A stretch of DNA of 31,595 nt from JAJTHY01 sp964458795. GTDB lineage: Bacteria > Pseudomonadota > Alphaproteobacteria > Rickettsiales > Midichloriaceae. Shown in pieces: positions 1-8,437 of this stretch. The notes beneath the pieces were generated by a model. The model worked only from the letters and a program-made list of their open reading frames with translations. It searched no databases and was not told the origin of the DNA. Each line of letters opens with the position of its first letter. Position 1 is the first letter of the stretch. The stretch is from positions 1 to 31,595 of the forward strand of contig CAYWJW010000016.1 in NCBI GenBank assembly GCA_964458795.1, in the 5' to 3' direction. The position numbers were made by a program, and so were the translations under genes.

Positions 1-1
1 T

Positions 2-394
2 GAATCTGTATATTTGCTTTGCACGAATGTGGAGGACTATTTAAGGTTTACTCCAAAGTTTTTGTCGCCAACGCATATATCATGGGGGGCAAACAATCGT
101 ACAACCATGCTTCGTATTCCGGATTCTGCGCCTAAAAATAGGAGAATTGAGTTTAGACTGCCGCCTGCTTCCGCAAATCCTGAAGCGGCCGTGTATATTA
201 TGCTTATTGGTGTTTTGCACGGTCTTGGCAATGAGTTGCCGCTTCCTGCGCGTATTTATGGTAATGCCTTTGACTCGCAATATAATCTGCCTGTTATAGC
301 AAATAGTTTAGAAGAAGCTAAAAATGCATTTGAAAAAGGGCGAAAAATCCTGCATTATTCGAGTAAAAGTGGCAAGTACAATTTTTCAAGTTAA
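2..394 (+). CDS. Glutamine synthetase family protein, C-terminal part (5' end outside window)
   Basis: The reading frame is open to the left edge, so the gene starts upstream of the window. The visible part carries the C-terminal signature of glutamine synthetase-type ligases. These are the WGANNR segment followed by LRIP (the NRxxxxRIP nucleotide/substrate region), then RRIEFRLPPASANP, equivalent to the conserved R-E-R and NPYLA motifs. The family joins ammonia or an amine to glutamate using ATP. The tail after the SLEEA helix is short (about 30 residues, ending in a basic/serine-rich stretch), whereas many members continue further. It could be true GlnA or a GlnA-like gamma-glutamyl-amine ligase; the missing N-terminus would decide. 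ddl follows after 12 nt, so the two are probably cotranscribed. Confidence 0.85.
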   Translation, partial: ESVYLLCTNVEDYLRFTPKFLSPTHISWGANNRTTMLRIPDSAPKNRRIEFRLPPASANPEAAVYIMLIGVLHGLGNELPLPARIYGNAFDSQYNLPVIANSLEEAKNAFEKGRKILHYSSKSGKYNFSS

Positions 395-406
395 CGGAGT
401 ATAGGG

Positions 407-1333
407 ATGAAAAAACATGTAGCGATATTAATGGGCGGTAAGTCGGCGGAACGTGAGGTTTCATTCAGCTCGGGTAAATCAATTGCTCTAGCACTTAAAT
501 CGCTGGGGCATCAAGTTACCGAAGTTGATCCAGATGAGAACTTGAGCGAGACGCTAAGAAGGATAAAACCCGATGTGGTATATAATTCCCTACACGGAAC
601 TTATGGGGAAGATGGTGCAATCCCAGGAATGCTGGAGATTTTGGAAATACCATATACGCATTCTGGTGTATTCTCATCTGCAGTTGGTCTGAATAAGGAA
701 TTTACTCGTAGATTTCTTAAAAGCCATGGAATTCGTTTTGCCAAAGGAGAAGTCTTTAAAGTAAGTGAGCTGCTCAAAGAAGGATGGGATCCAATGCCGC
801 GCCCTTATGTAATTAAACCGATAAGCCAAGGATCTTCTGTTGGGGTATATATAATCAAAGATGGTTCTCCAAGTTTCGCAGCAATGCAAACTAGCAGTAC
901 TTGGGAGTATGGAGCTGAAGCCCTTGTAGAAGAATATATACCTGGGATAGAGATTAGTACTGCAGTTGTTGGTAATAATGCCATCGGAACTCTTGAACTG
1001 CGGCCGAAATCTGGTTTTTATGACTATGAAGCCAAATATACAGATGGAAAAACTGATCATATATATCCGGCTGAGTTGCCAAAAGCTGTTTATGAAGAGT
1101 CGTTGAAATTTGCGGAGACTGCTCACAGGTTGCTAGGATGTAGAACTGTGAGTCGTTCTGATATGAGGTACAACCCTGAGAATGGTTTATTGTATTACCT
1201 GGAAATAAATACACATCCTGGATTCACGAATCTTTCTATAGTGCCTGAAATAGCTGCTAAGAATGGTATTAATTTTGGAGAGCTAGTGGGTATGATACTA
1301 GATGATGCTCGGCTCGATCTTAAGATTGCCTAA
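407..1333 (+). CDS. ddl: D-alanine--D-alanine ligase
   Basis: ATP-grasp ligase of 308 residues, the usual DdlB length. It joins two D-Ala in the cytoplasm for peptidoglycan precursor synthesis. The N-terminus has the MGGKSAEREVS motif, followed by NSLHGTYGEDGAIPG (substrate and ATP-grasp region), KPISQGSSVGV (ATP-binding loop), FYDYEAKYTDG (mobile loop) and the C-terminal metal/phosphate motif YLEINTHPGFT. The usual D-x-R residues are kept in SRSDMRY. The ATG is preceded by a purine-rich stretch, and the stop is directly followed by the ftsQ ATG with no gap. In many alphaproteobacteria murB precedes ddl; here a glutamine synthetase-like gene does. Confidence 0.96.
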   Translation: MKKHVAILMGGKSAEREVSFSSGKSIALALKSLGHQVTEVDPDENLSETLRRIKPDVVYNSLHGTYGEDGAIPGMLEILEIPYTHSGVFSSAVGLNKEFTRRFLKSHGIRFAKGEVFKVSELLKEGWDPMPRPYVIKPISQGSSVGVYIIKDGSPSFAAMQTSSTWEYGAEALVEEYIPGIEISTAVVGNNAIGTLELRPKSGFYDYEAKYTDGKTDHIYPAELPKAVYEESLKFAETAHRLLGCRTVSRSDMRYNPENGLLYYLEINTHPGFTNLSIVPEIAAKNGINFGELVGMILDDARLDLKIA

Positions 1334-2122
1334 ATGAAGTCACAGGGCACTCATAAATATAGGAAGTACGGGAAGAGGGTTAAACGTAGGTTGCCAGCCA
1401 ATCTTATAAAATTTTCTAAAACTCTGCTAGCGGGTGCGATTTTATGTATGACGGCATTCGTAGTGTTTCCTAGTAATTTTATAACTTCTACCTCAAGACT
1501 CTATGACGAACAAACGGCTAAGCTAGATTTCAAAGTAGAGAGCGTAACTATAGAAGGCATGGATAAACTGGATAAGACTGAGCTTCAAGCCCTATCGGGA
1601 ATTGCATTGGGTGATAATATAATGACGGTAGATTTAGCTGAAGTTAAAAGTAAAATGGAGACGAATCCTTGGATAGCAAGTGCAGTTGTTGAAAGGATTT
1701 TACCTAAGACAATTGTAATAAGCCTGAAAGAAGAGATACCACAAGCAGTATATGTTGAAGGAAATAAGAGTTATCTTATCAATCGAAAGGGCAGAAAGCT
1801 GCAAGAAGTTAGAGAATCTGATTACCCGGACTATCTTGTGGTAGCGGGTAATCACGCTAATTTAAATTTTGAAGGGGTATTGGATCAGCTTTATGATTTC
1901 CCAGACACCTACAAAAAAATTGAGTCACTGCACTTTAAAGGAAGCAGACGATGGGACGTTAGACTAAAAAACAATATTTTAGTTAAACTTCCTGAAGCGA
2001 ATGTTTATGGGGCGTTAGAGGTTTTTGAAGATAATTTCGGAAAAATTTCTAAATTATATAAGACATGCGTTGTTGATTTGAGATTAATCCCTGATAAAAT
2101 CTATTTAAAGGTGATTAATTGA
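1334..2122 (+). CDS. ftsQ: Cell division protein FtsQ
   Basis: Bitopic divisome protein of 262 residues. A basic cytoplasmic tail (about residues 1-24) precedes one membrane span (about 25-47). A POTRA domain follows, with FKVESVTIEGMDKLDKTEL as its first strand and helix and NPWIASAVVERILPKTIVI as the typical POTRA end. The beta domain after it includes the YLINRKGRKL segment. FtsQ links early and late divisome proteins through FtsB/FtsL in the periplasm. The start codon abuts the ddl stop, which suggests translational coupling. The position between ddl and ftsA is the classical division and cell wall order. Confidence 0.93.
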   Translation: MKSQGTHKYRKYGKRVKRRLPANLIKFSKTLLAGAILCMTAFVVFPSNFITSTSRLYDEQTAKLDFKVESVTIEGMDKLDKTELQALSGIALGDNIMTVDLAEVKSKMETNPWIASAVVERILPKTIVISLKEEIPQAVYVEGNKSYLINRKGRKLQEVRESDYPDYLVVAGNHANLNFEGVLDQLYDFPDTYKKIESLHFKGSRRWDVRLKNNILVKLPEANVYGALEVFEDNFGKISKLYKTCVVDLRLIPDKIYLKVIN

Positions 2123-2161
2123 TAAAATAGAGAATTGGAGAATGGATGGTAGTGGAGTATA

Positions 2162-3409
2162 ATGGTAAAAAAAATTAAAAGTTCGACGGTTGCAGTACTT
2201 GATATTGGTAGCTCCAAGGTGGTTTGTTTTATAGCTAAAATAGACCCTTTTGGGCGTATAAATATAACAGGTATAGGTCACAATGTAGCGCAAGGCATTA
2301 AAGCCGGACGTATCACAGATATTAGGGCTGCTGAGATCTCGATTGCTCAGGCTATTGAAGCTGCCGAGAAAATGGCTGCTGAAAGCATTAAAACTCTATA
2401 TGTTGGGATATCTTCTAATAACCTCATCTCTCAATGCATTTCATCCGAACTTTTGGTTACCGGGCATGAAATTAGTGACAAGGATATAAACCGCCTAGTA
2501 TTCCAAGTTCTTGATAGATTCAACGACCAAGAGTTGGATGTAGTTCATAGCTTTGCATATGACTATGTGCTTGATGGGAACCGCGGCATCGATAATCCAC
2601 TGGGTATGTACGGTAATTCATTAGCGGCAGATTTTCATACATTGTCCTCGCCTACCAATTATCTGCTTAACGTCAATAACTGTATAATGCGCTGTCAACT
2701 TGAAGTTGAAAGCTTTATATCGGCAACTTATGCTACAGGCCTTGCATGTCTTACACCAGATGAGATGAGTCTTGGGGTCACTATGATAGAATTCGGTGGG
2801 GGATGTACATCAGTTTCTGTGTTTAATAAAGGGCATATACTATATAGCGATGCTTTGCCAATTGGTGGCATGCATGTAACTAATGATATTGCTCGTGGAT
2901 TTGGTACGGACTTTGTGAGTGCGGAGCGTGTTAAAAACCTATACGGTACTGTTATTTTGACCTCGGCTGATTACGATGAAAACATCGAAGTGCCTATTTC
3001 TTCGAATAAGCATGATACAGAGATGAATGTAGTAAAGAGATCTGAGTTAGTTGAAATCATTAGAGCTAGAGTTGAAGAGATATTAGATATCACCTTAAAG
3101 AAGCTGGAAGCAAGCGGCATGGCTAGGTACGGCGGAAATAAAGTGGTAATAACAGGAGGTGCCAGTCAACTATCGGGTTTGAAAGAAGTGGTAGGACATG
3201 TGTTCTCAAGGAATGTTCGGATAGGATATCCAGTTGAACTCGCAGGTCTTGCTGAGAGTACCAGTGGAATCGCATTTTCATCCCCAGTTGGCATGTTATT
3301 GCACCTTGCTAATTCCGAAGGTAAAAGCCGCATAGGTAAGCAAGCGCCAGCCAATGATCAGGGTATATTGTCTGGGGTAATGCAGTGGTTTAAAGAGAAT
3401 TTTGGCTGA
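2162..3409 (+). CDS. ftsA: Cell division protein FtsA
   Basis: Actin-like ATPase of 415 residues that tethers FtsZ to the inner membrane. Motifs seen are VAVLDIGSSKVVCFIA (phosphate 1), the S/T-rich 1C domain region with ITDIRAAEISIAQAIEAAEKMA, TMIEFGGGCTSVSVF (phosphate 2) and VVITGGASQLSGL (adenosine motif). The extreme C-terminus, GVMQWFKENFG, is the amphipathic membrane-targeting helix. A GGAG ribosome-binding site lies 5 nt before the ATG. ftsZ, the usual next gene, is absent; recO follows instead, one base after the stop. Confidence 0.96.
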   Translation: MVKKIKSSTVAVLDIGSSKVVCFIAKIDPFGRINITGIGHNVAQGIKAGRITDIRAAEISIAQAIEAAEKMAAESIKTLYVGISSNNLISQCISSELLVTGHEISDKDINRLVFQVLDRFNDQELDVVHSFAYDYVLDGNRGIDNPLGMYGNSLAADFHTLSSPTNYLLNVNNCIMRCQLEVESFISATYATGLACLTPDEMSLGVTMIEFGGGCTSVSVFNKGHILYSDALPIGGMHVTNDIARGFGTDFVSAERVKNLYGTVILTSADYDENIEVPISSNKHDTEMNVVKRSELVEIIRARVEEILDITLKKLEASGMARYGGNKVVITGGASQLSGLKEVVGHVFSRNVRIGYPVELAGLAESTSGIAFSSPVGMLLHLANSEGKSRIGKQAPANDQGILSGVMQWFKENFG

Positions 3410-3410
3410 T

Positions 3411-4142
3411 ATGAAAATATCAGAGCACGCTATAATTATAAAGGCAACTAAGTTTCAAGAGAATTCGCTTATAATTGATTGCTTTAGTCGAGAGCATGGC
3501 ATGCTCCGCGGGTTGCTTAAGGGACGCAAAGCATTTCAGATGGCGACTCCCTGCGCGCTTGTGCACATAATCCTTAAGTCCAGACTTGAGGCCCACCTTG
3601 GTATGATGCAAGTAGAAAGTATACGTAATTATGCGAGTCTCATAGGTTTTGATAGGTTGAAATTAAGGCTTATCAATTGCGTTCTAATGCTATGTCGCAA
3701 TCTCTTGCACGAGCGGGATGCTCACCCGGTTATGTATGATAGTCTACTGGTATTTTTAGAGTCATTGTGCGACGAGTCTGATACTGTAAAGCTACTTAAG
3801 TCCTATGCATTACTTGAGCTTGAGATAATGACAGAATCAGGGTATGGCCTAGATTTGACCAAGTGTGTAGCGAGTAATGATACGCATAACTTAATCTACA
3901 TTTCTCCGAAATCTGGATGTGCGATCTCAGAGAATATGGGCAAGCCATATCATGATAAGCTCTTTATGATGCCGGCATTTTATCTAGATGCAACTATCCC
4001 TGGTGATTATGATAATGTGGCCTGCGCTTTGCAGTTAAATGAATTTTTTTTACGCAAACGCATATTTGATAACTGTAATATGCGCATGCCTGAAGAAAGG
4101 CAAGGGTTATCAAACTTGCTAAACACTATCAAGGCCGCGTGA
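3411..4142 (+). CDS. recO: DNA repair protein RecO
   Basis: RecO family, 243 residues from the chosen ATG, which lies one base after the ftsA stop. An upstream in-frame TTG at 3402 would overlap ftsA and is less likely. The N-terminal OB-fold begins ISEHAIIIKATKFQENSLI, with FSREHGMLRGLLKG typical of RecO. The C-terminal helical domain contains YALLELEIMTESGYGLDLTKCV, followed by LIYISPKSGCAIS. The CxxCxxC zinc site of some family members is not complete. RecO works with RecR to load RecA at gaps. It ends the plus-strand division run. Confidence 0.9.
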   Translation: MKISEHAIIIKATKFQENSLIIDCFSREHGMLRGLLKGRKAFQMATPCALVHIILKSRLEAHLGMMQVESIRNYASLIGFDRLKLRLINCVLMLCRNLLHERDAHPVMYDSLLVFLESLCDESDTVKLLKSYALLELEIMTESGYGLDLTKCVASNDTHNLIYISPKSGCAISENMGKPYHDKLFMMPAFYLDATIPGDYDNVACALQLNEFFLRKRIFDNCNMRMPEERQGLSNLLNTIKAA

Positions 4143-4143
4143 T

Positions 4144-4310
4144 ATTATACCAAAACCCATAAATAATTAAGGGAATGCGCGATAGATTTTGGTTTTTTGG
4201 AAAGTCGCTGAAGACCTACAATATTGTACATATTTTAGGTCTTCAGCGATAACTGAAAAAACCAAAAGATGAAGCGCATTCCATTAATTATTTATGGGTT
4301 TTGGTATTAT
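4144..4310. repeat. 167-bp near-perfect palindrome between convergent genes
   Basis: The two halves are inverted copies centred near 4227. The outer arms 4148-4180 and 4274-4306 match with a single mismatch. The inner arms 4205-4218 and 4236-4249 are a perfect 14-bp stem around a 17-nt loop. A partly mismatched middle section (about 4181-4204 against 4250-4273) shares TTTTGGTTTTTT. It begins two bases after the recO stop and ends 12 bases before the end of the O-antigen ligase gene, filling nearly the whole gap. It could be a MITE or palindromic intergenic repeat, or act as a bidirectional transcription stop. No terminal T-run typical of intrinsic terminators follows either arm. Confidence 0.9.
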
Positions 4311-4322
4311 GCATCTGTACAG

Positions 4323-5540
4323 TTACTTATGAGATTTGCTGTTAGTAATAGTTGATGAAAGTGCAAGGCCAATTGCAAACCAAATTGGTCCGCTTGACCA
4401 GGCTATGTAGAAACTCGCAGCAGGTACAACTGGAATGAATTTGGTTAAAGCTAAGATACTGGCAAACTTAGCATAATTTTCATAAGAACATCTATATAGC
4501 TTTATAAAAAGAAGTCCTACTGCAAATACGAATAGGGTAAGACCTAAAATCCCATCTTCAGACAACATTTGCAGATAAAAATTATGTGGATGTGTTGCGC
4601 ACATAACAAGGTTTTTGTCCATGTGAAGGGTGAACTCTGGACATTGGCTAGCAAATTGGTTTGTTCCTATACCGAACAATTTATTATCCAAAAACATAAG
4701 CCAGGCAGTTTTATAAATTTTACCATAGGCATCTTTTTGGAAGTTAATAAGCTGATTAGAAGTAGTGTTTATGAGTCGGTAATGCAATTGTGGTGCAGAT
4801 GCTATAATCACAGTTACCACTATGGCTGCTATGGCAAAAGCTGCTAAAGCTTTTTTGCGGAATTTATCAACCTTTAAAAACCCTATAAAAACTGAGAATA
4901 AAGTTATGGCAAGAGGCATTCTTTCTCCTGAAAATACAATGGTTGCAAGTCCCATAATGATAGCTATACCCATAACATAGAAAGATATGCGACTCATCTT
5001 TGTTTTTAAGATCATATCTAGAAAGTATCCAAGAAGGGGTAGGATTATGAATGTACATGCATATCCTATCCTCTGTTTGCCAGTAGGTGTGGTAAGTCTA
5101 AAGAAGTTTTCATGCTGAATTATATCATTACCAAATATATCTACCCCGATAGCCATCTGGACTATGGCGTTGATTGATAATAATATTAGCGTTATCGCCG
5201 AAGCAAAGAATAATTTAGATTTGATCTCAGGAGTATGGTTAATAAAATATGCAATTGCCAATGCAAAGAGTGGAAATCTGAGCATAGGAAGTGCTGTCCG
5301 CACGGAAGTCCAAATATCTTCTGCAAGTAGGCCGCGTATAATAAGATACACCCATAGTGCGGTAAATGCGATGAACCAGCCACATTTTAAAGCACTGAAG
5401 TCCCTATCATTAATGAGCCTCGCAATATATATAATGACAATAGAAGATAATGCGATATCTATAATACCATTTCCCAATGCAAAAAGCATAGGCATAGCAA
5501 CTATGGCAAGTATTGCTAAATTGTTTATTATCGACATCAT
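4323..5540 (-). CDS. O-antigen ligase family membrane protein (WaaL/Wzy type)
   Basis: Polytopic inner membrane protein of 405 residues with about ten to twelve hydrophobic segments. Between late segments it carries HPHNFYLQMLSEDGILGL, the conserved periplasmic motif of the Wzy_C/WaaL family, whose His is needed for glycan transfer. A positively charged loop precedes it (GKQRIGY, SGERMP). WaaL moves an undecaprenyl-linked O-chain onto lipid A-core in the periplasm; Wzy polymerases share the fold, so ligase versus polymerase is not settled. The start lies immediately after the pssA stop, indicating cotranscription with psd-pssA. The Wbp sugar genes at 13365-17388 would supply a possible building block. 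Confidence 0.85.
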   Translation of the reverse strand: MMSIINNLAILAIVAMPMLFALGNGIIDIALSSIVIIYIARLINDRDFSALKCGWFIAFTALWVYLIIRGLLAEDIWTSVRTALPMLRFPLFALAIAYFINHTPEIKSKLFFASAITLILLSINAIVQMAIGVDIFGNDIIQHENFFRLTTPTGKQRIGYACTFIILPLLGYFLDMILKTKMSRISFYVMGIAIIMGLATIVFSGERMPLAITLFSVFIGFLKVDKFRKKALAAFAIAAIVVTVIIASAPQLHYRLINTTSNQLINFQKDAYGKIYKTAWLMFLDNKLFGIGTNQFASQCPEFTLHMDKNLVMCATHPHNFYLQMLSEDGILGLTLFVFAVGLLFIKLYRCSYENYAKFASILALTKFIPVVPAASFYIAWSSGPIWFAIGLALSSTITNSKSHK

Positions 5541-6284
5541 TTAGTGTTGCTTCCTGTATACCAGAATACTAATGGGTATAGAAAGGAGATAAAGTAACGC
5601 AAATATAGGGAGGAGCACCCACGGTTCTAGAATCATACCAGCCATTATTACCGCAGCAAGCACTAGAACAATCGATATATATTCCTTAGGAATGCTTATT
5701 GACTTAATTGAAAAAGTGGGGATTTTACTAACCATTAGAAATCCCACAATTATCATGTGAGTAGCAACAACCCAGGGTGAAAATATATTATCTAGAAGTT
5801 CAAAAGTCAGCAGCATTGGCAACATTGCTAATACGCCGCCGGCAGTAATAGGTACGCCTACGAAGAAAATTATTGAGTTGGTTTTTTTAGGCTTAGCTTC
5901 TCCATCATTCAGATTTGAGTTAAACCTAGCAAGCCTAATTGCAGAACAGGCTATAAAGAACAATACTACTGACCAACCAACTCCTTTGTAAGGAATTTCC
6001 TGCAAGTACCATAAATACATGACCACGGCAGGCGCAACTCCAAAGCTAACGAGATCGGACAGAGAATCTAGTTCTGCACCAAATTTACTTGATGCATCGA
6101 GCATACGTGCAACCATGCCATCTGCTGCATCTAGCACTGCAGCTATTATAATTAGGGCTGCAGCAGTGCTCCATTTCTCATCAAAGGCATATCTTATCGA
6201 AGTTATGCCAAGACATAGCGCAAGAAGAGTTATAAAACTTGGTGCTAGCCTTGAGATGGGTATGTGCGGTAAATGAGGGTTCAT
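5541..6284 (-). CDS. pssA: CDP-diacylglycerol--serine O-phosphatidyltransferase
   Basis: CDP-alcohol phosphatidyltransferase of 247 residues that makes phosphatidylserine from CDP-DAG and serine at the inner membrane. The family motif DxxDGxxARx8GxxxDxxxD is complete: D52, D55-G56, A59-R60, G69, D73 and D77. Multiple membrane spans follow, and SAIRLARFN is typical of the PssA subfamily. It starts 8 nt after the psd stop, so the product and the enzyme that uses it are encoded together. The O-antigen ligase gene follows with no gap. Confidence 0.95.
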   Translation of the reverse strand: MNPHLPHIPISRLAPSFITLLALCLGITSIRYAFDEKWSTAAALIIIAAVLDAADGMVARMLDASSKFGAELDSLSDLVSFGVAPAVVMYLWYLQEIPYKGVGWSVVLFFIACSAIRLARFNSNLNDGEAKPKKTNSIIFFVGVPITAGGVLAMLPMLLTFELLDNIFSPWVVATHMIIVGFLMVSKIPTFSIKSISIPKEYISIVLVLAAVIMAGMILEPWVLLPIFALLYLLSIPISILVYRKQH

Positions 6285-6292
6285 ATAAAATT

Positions 6293-6988
6293 CTATCTAA
6301 CTTCGCCTTTAATAGCATGTTGTTTTCCGATAAGCTGTGCTATCACAGTCTCACCGCCTATCATATGTTGGCCCAAATAGACTTTTGGTTCAACACCTTT
6401 TGGTAAAAATACATCAACCCTACTACCAAAACGTATTATACCAAACCTCTCACCGGCTTTTACCGATTGATTCTCATCTAGATCACAAACTATTCTGCGG
6501 GCTATCAGCCCTGCAATTTGAACCACAGCTATTTTTTCTCCCTTTGCCGTTTCTATTAGTATACTTTGACGCTCGTTAAGATCGCTCGCCTTATCTAAAG
6601 TGGCACTTAAAAATTTTCCTGGATGATAGTGCAAGTGCTTCACCACGCCTGCTATTGGTATTCTATTCACGTGTACATCGAATACACTTAAGAAGATGCT
6701 TATTCTGGTTAACTTTTCTTCGCCCATCCCAAGTTCTTTTGGTGGATTTGCCTTTACAATATTCTCAACCATGCCATCAGCAGGGCTTATAATTGCATCC
6801 TCGATTAGCGGCACTGTGCGCTCAGGATCGCGAAAGAAGCATATGCACCAAATTGTTATGAAAGCAGCTAACCACCCTACTGTATTAGAAACAAAAAATA
6901 GTGCGGTTGTTACAACTATAAAGATAGCTATGAACAGAAATCCTTCTCTGTGAATGTGAGGTAAGTATTGAACTAAGTCCTTAAGCAT
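6293..6988 (-). CDS. psd: Phosphatidylserine decarboxylase proenzyme
   Basis: Short bacterial-type Psd of 231 residues. It decarboxylates phosphatidylserine to phosphatidylethanolamine. Hydrophobic segments near residues 17-50 anchor it. FFRDPERTVP, ISPADGMVE and SVFDVHVNRIPIAG (containing the conserved HVNR) mark the catalytic domain. The self-cleavage site is the Gly-Ser at about 188-189 in RFGSRVDVF, where the serine becomes the pyruvoyl cofactor. It is the first gene of the minus-strand psd-pssA-ligase run and is divergent from the LOG-family gene, so its promoter should lie in 6989-7081. Confidence 0.95.
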   Translation of the reverse strand: MLKDLVQYLPHIHREGFLFIAIFIVVTTALFFVSNTVGWLAAFITIWCICFFRDPERTVPLIEDAIISPADGMVENIVKANPPKELGMGEEKLTRISIFLSVFDVHVNRIPIAGVVKHLHYHPGKFLSATLDKASDLNERQSILIETAKGEKIAVVQIAGLIARRIVCDLDENQSVKAGERFGIIRFGSRVDVFLPKGVEPKVYLGQHMIGGETVIAQLIGKQHAIKGEVR

Positions 6989-7081
6989 CTATAAATTCCG
7001 GTAAAAAAGGTTGAATATTTTTACTGTTCAATATATACGAGCATACTCTAAATATCAAACGGTAAAGTTTCTTGGGTGTAT

Positions 7082-7630
7082 ATGAAAAAGATTTGTGTGT
7101 TTTGTGGTGCTAGAGAAGATGTAGATCTTAAATATAAAGAAGTGGCTACTAGATGCGGAGAATTAATTGCTAAATATGGTCTAACTCTGGTATATGGCGG
7201 TAGTAACTCCGGGTTGATGTCTCGCATATCGAATGCGGTCATGGATAATGGTGGCGAGGTTATGGGTGTTTACCCTGATATTCTTAATCAAAATGAACCT
7301 TTCAGCGCACGCGTTTCAAACCCTGTAATTGTTGATAATATGTCGATAAGGAAAAGTGTTATGAACTCTAACGCTGATGCATTCATAATTCTTCCCGGTG
7401 GTTCTGGTACACTTGATGAGCTTTTCGAGATTATAACTTTGAAAATCTTAAAAGGACATAACAAGCCCGTCATGATCATTAATACTGATGGCTATTGGCA
7501 GAAACTTGAGGAACTATTCAAGCATATGGTAGAGGAAAAATTTGCCTCCTCAACGCTGTTTGAAGCGTATAGAATGGTAGATACTCCGGAAGAAGCATTA
7601 AAACGTTTAGGTTTTGGTAGTGATGATTAA
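7082..7630 (+). CDS. LOG-family (TIGR00730) nucleoside 5'-monophosphate phosphoribohydrolase
   Basis: Rossmann-like protein of about 182 residues. It shows the family signatures MSIRKSVM (the MxxRK motif, R90) and PGGSGTLDE (about 105-113), which bind AMP or cytokinin ribotides. Members release the free base from nucleoside monophosphates and are often misnamed lysine decarboxylases; the real substrate here is unknown. The ATG at 7082 gives the standard MKKICVFCGA start; a GTG two codons upstream (7076) is the alternative. The end overlaps the dapB start by 8 nt, so the two are probably translated together. Confidence 0.9.
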   Translation: MKKICVFCGAREDVDLKYKEVATRCGELIAKYGLTLVYGGSNSGLMSRISNAVMDNGGEVMGVYPDILNQNEPFSARVSNPVIVDNMSIRKSVMNSNADAFIILPGGSGTLDELFEIITLKILKGHNKPVMIINTDGYWQKLEELFKHMVEEKFASSTLFEAYRMVDTPEEALKRLGFGSDD

Positions 7631-8396
7631 GGTTATAATTACAGGTTGTTTCGGCCGCATAGGTAGCGAGTTAATCCAGTTACTTGATACCCGAGAATTC
7701 TCGGATATAGAGTTAATTGCTGGAATCTGTAAATCAGAGCAATTGCGGGTTGCCGCGAGCTTTAAGTTAGGATCCGATTTAGCTGAGTACATAAGTGAGA
7801 CCGATGTAGTAATAGACTTTAGCGCGCCTGACGCTTCGATGCAGTTTGCTGAAATTTGTGCAAGTAATGGCAAGGCCTTTGTATGCGGAACTACAGGTTT
7901 TTCCAATGCAGATCTTGCAAAATTTGCAGCGCTAGCGAAGCAGATTCCTATTTTCGTTTCCGCTAATATGTCCGTCGGGATGGCGAAGTTTGCGCAAATA
8001 GTTGCCCAGGCTAGTAAACTTTTTAAGGAAGATTATGATGTTGATATCCTAGAGATGCACCACAATCAGAAGGTAGATGCTCCATCTGGAACCGCGAAGA
8101 TGCTTGGCGGTATAGTAGCTACAGCCAATGGCACAGTTCTGGATGAGGTAATGACGACAAGCAAAAACCACAAACGCAACCCAAACGAGATAGGGTTTTC
8201 CTCCATTAGAGGAGGTTCTGTAATTGGCGAACATTCGGTAATATTCGCCGGAAACCTAGATGTAATAACACTTTCGCATCAGGCCCTAAGCCGCTCTCAA
8301 TTCGCACATGGCGCTCTATCAGCTGCGCGTTGGATTGTGAGCCAACCATCTGGCAAGGTTTATGCTATGGAGAGCTTTTTATCTAAAGCTACCTAA
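7623..8396 (+). CDS. dapB: 4-hydroxy-tetrahydrodipicolinate reductase
   Basis: DapB of about 257 residues, a cytoplasmic NAD(P)H-dependent reductase in the diaminopimelate/lysine pathway, which feeds peptidoglycan synthesis. The N-terminus has GCFGRIGSELI (dinucleotide-binding GxxGxxG). VVIDFSAPDA and CGTTGFS follow, and the catalytic signature is EMHHNQKVDAPSGTA with the His-His pair and Lys. RGGSVIGEHSV and the HGALSAARW tail are also typical. ATG 7623 is chosen because it starts directly with the MIKVIITG strand; upstream TTG and GTG codons are in frame. It is convergent with lpxC across about 40 nt. Confidence 0.95.
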   Translation: MIKVIITGCFGRIGSELIQLLDTREFSDIELIAGICKSEQLRVAASFKLGSDLAEYISETDVVIDFSAPDASMQFAEICASNGKAFVCGTTGFSNADLAKFAALAKQIPIFVSANMSVGMAKFAQIVAQASKLFKEDYDVDILEMHHNQKVDAPSGTAKMLGGIVATANGTVLDEVMTTSKNHKRNPNEIGFSSIRGGSVIGEHSVIFAGNLDVITLSHQALSRSQFAHGALSAARWIVSQPSGKVYAMESFLSKAT

Positions 8397-8437
8397 ATAA
8401 AAGTACAAGTGTTTATGATAAATATACTGCAAACCAG

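Noticed and set aside
674..1126. Open frame of 150 codons opposite ddl
   Set aside because: Antisense shadow of a clear ddl gene, with no recognisable protein features or start signal.
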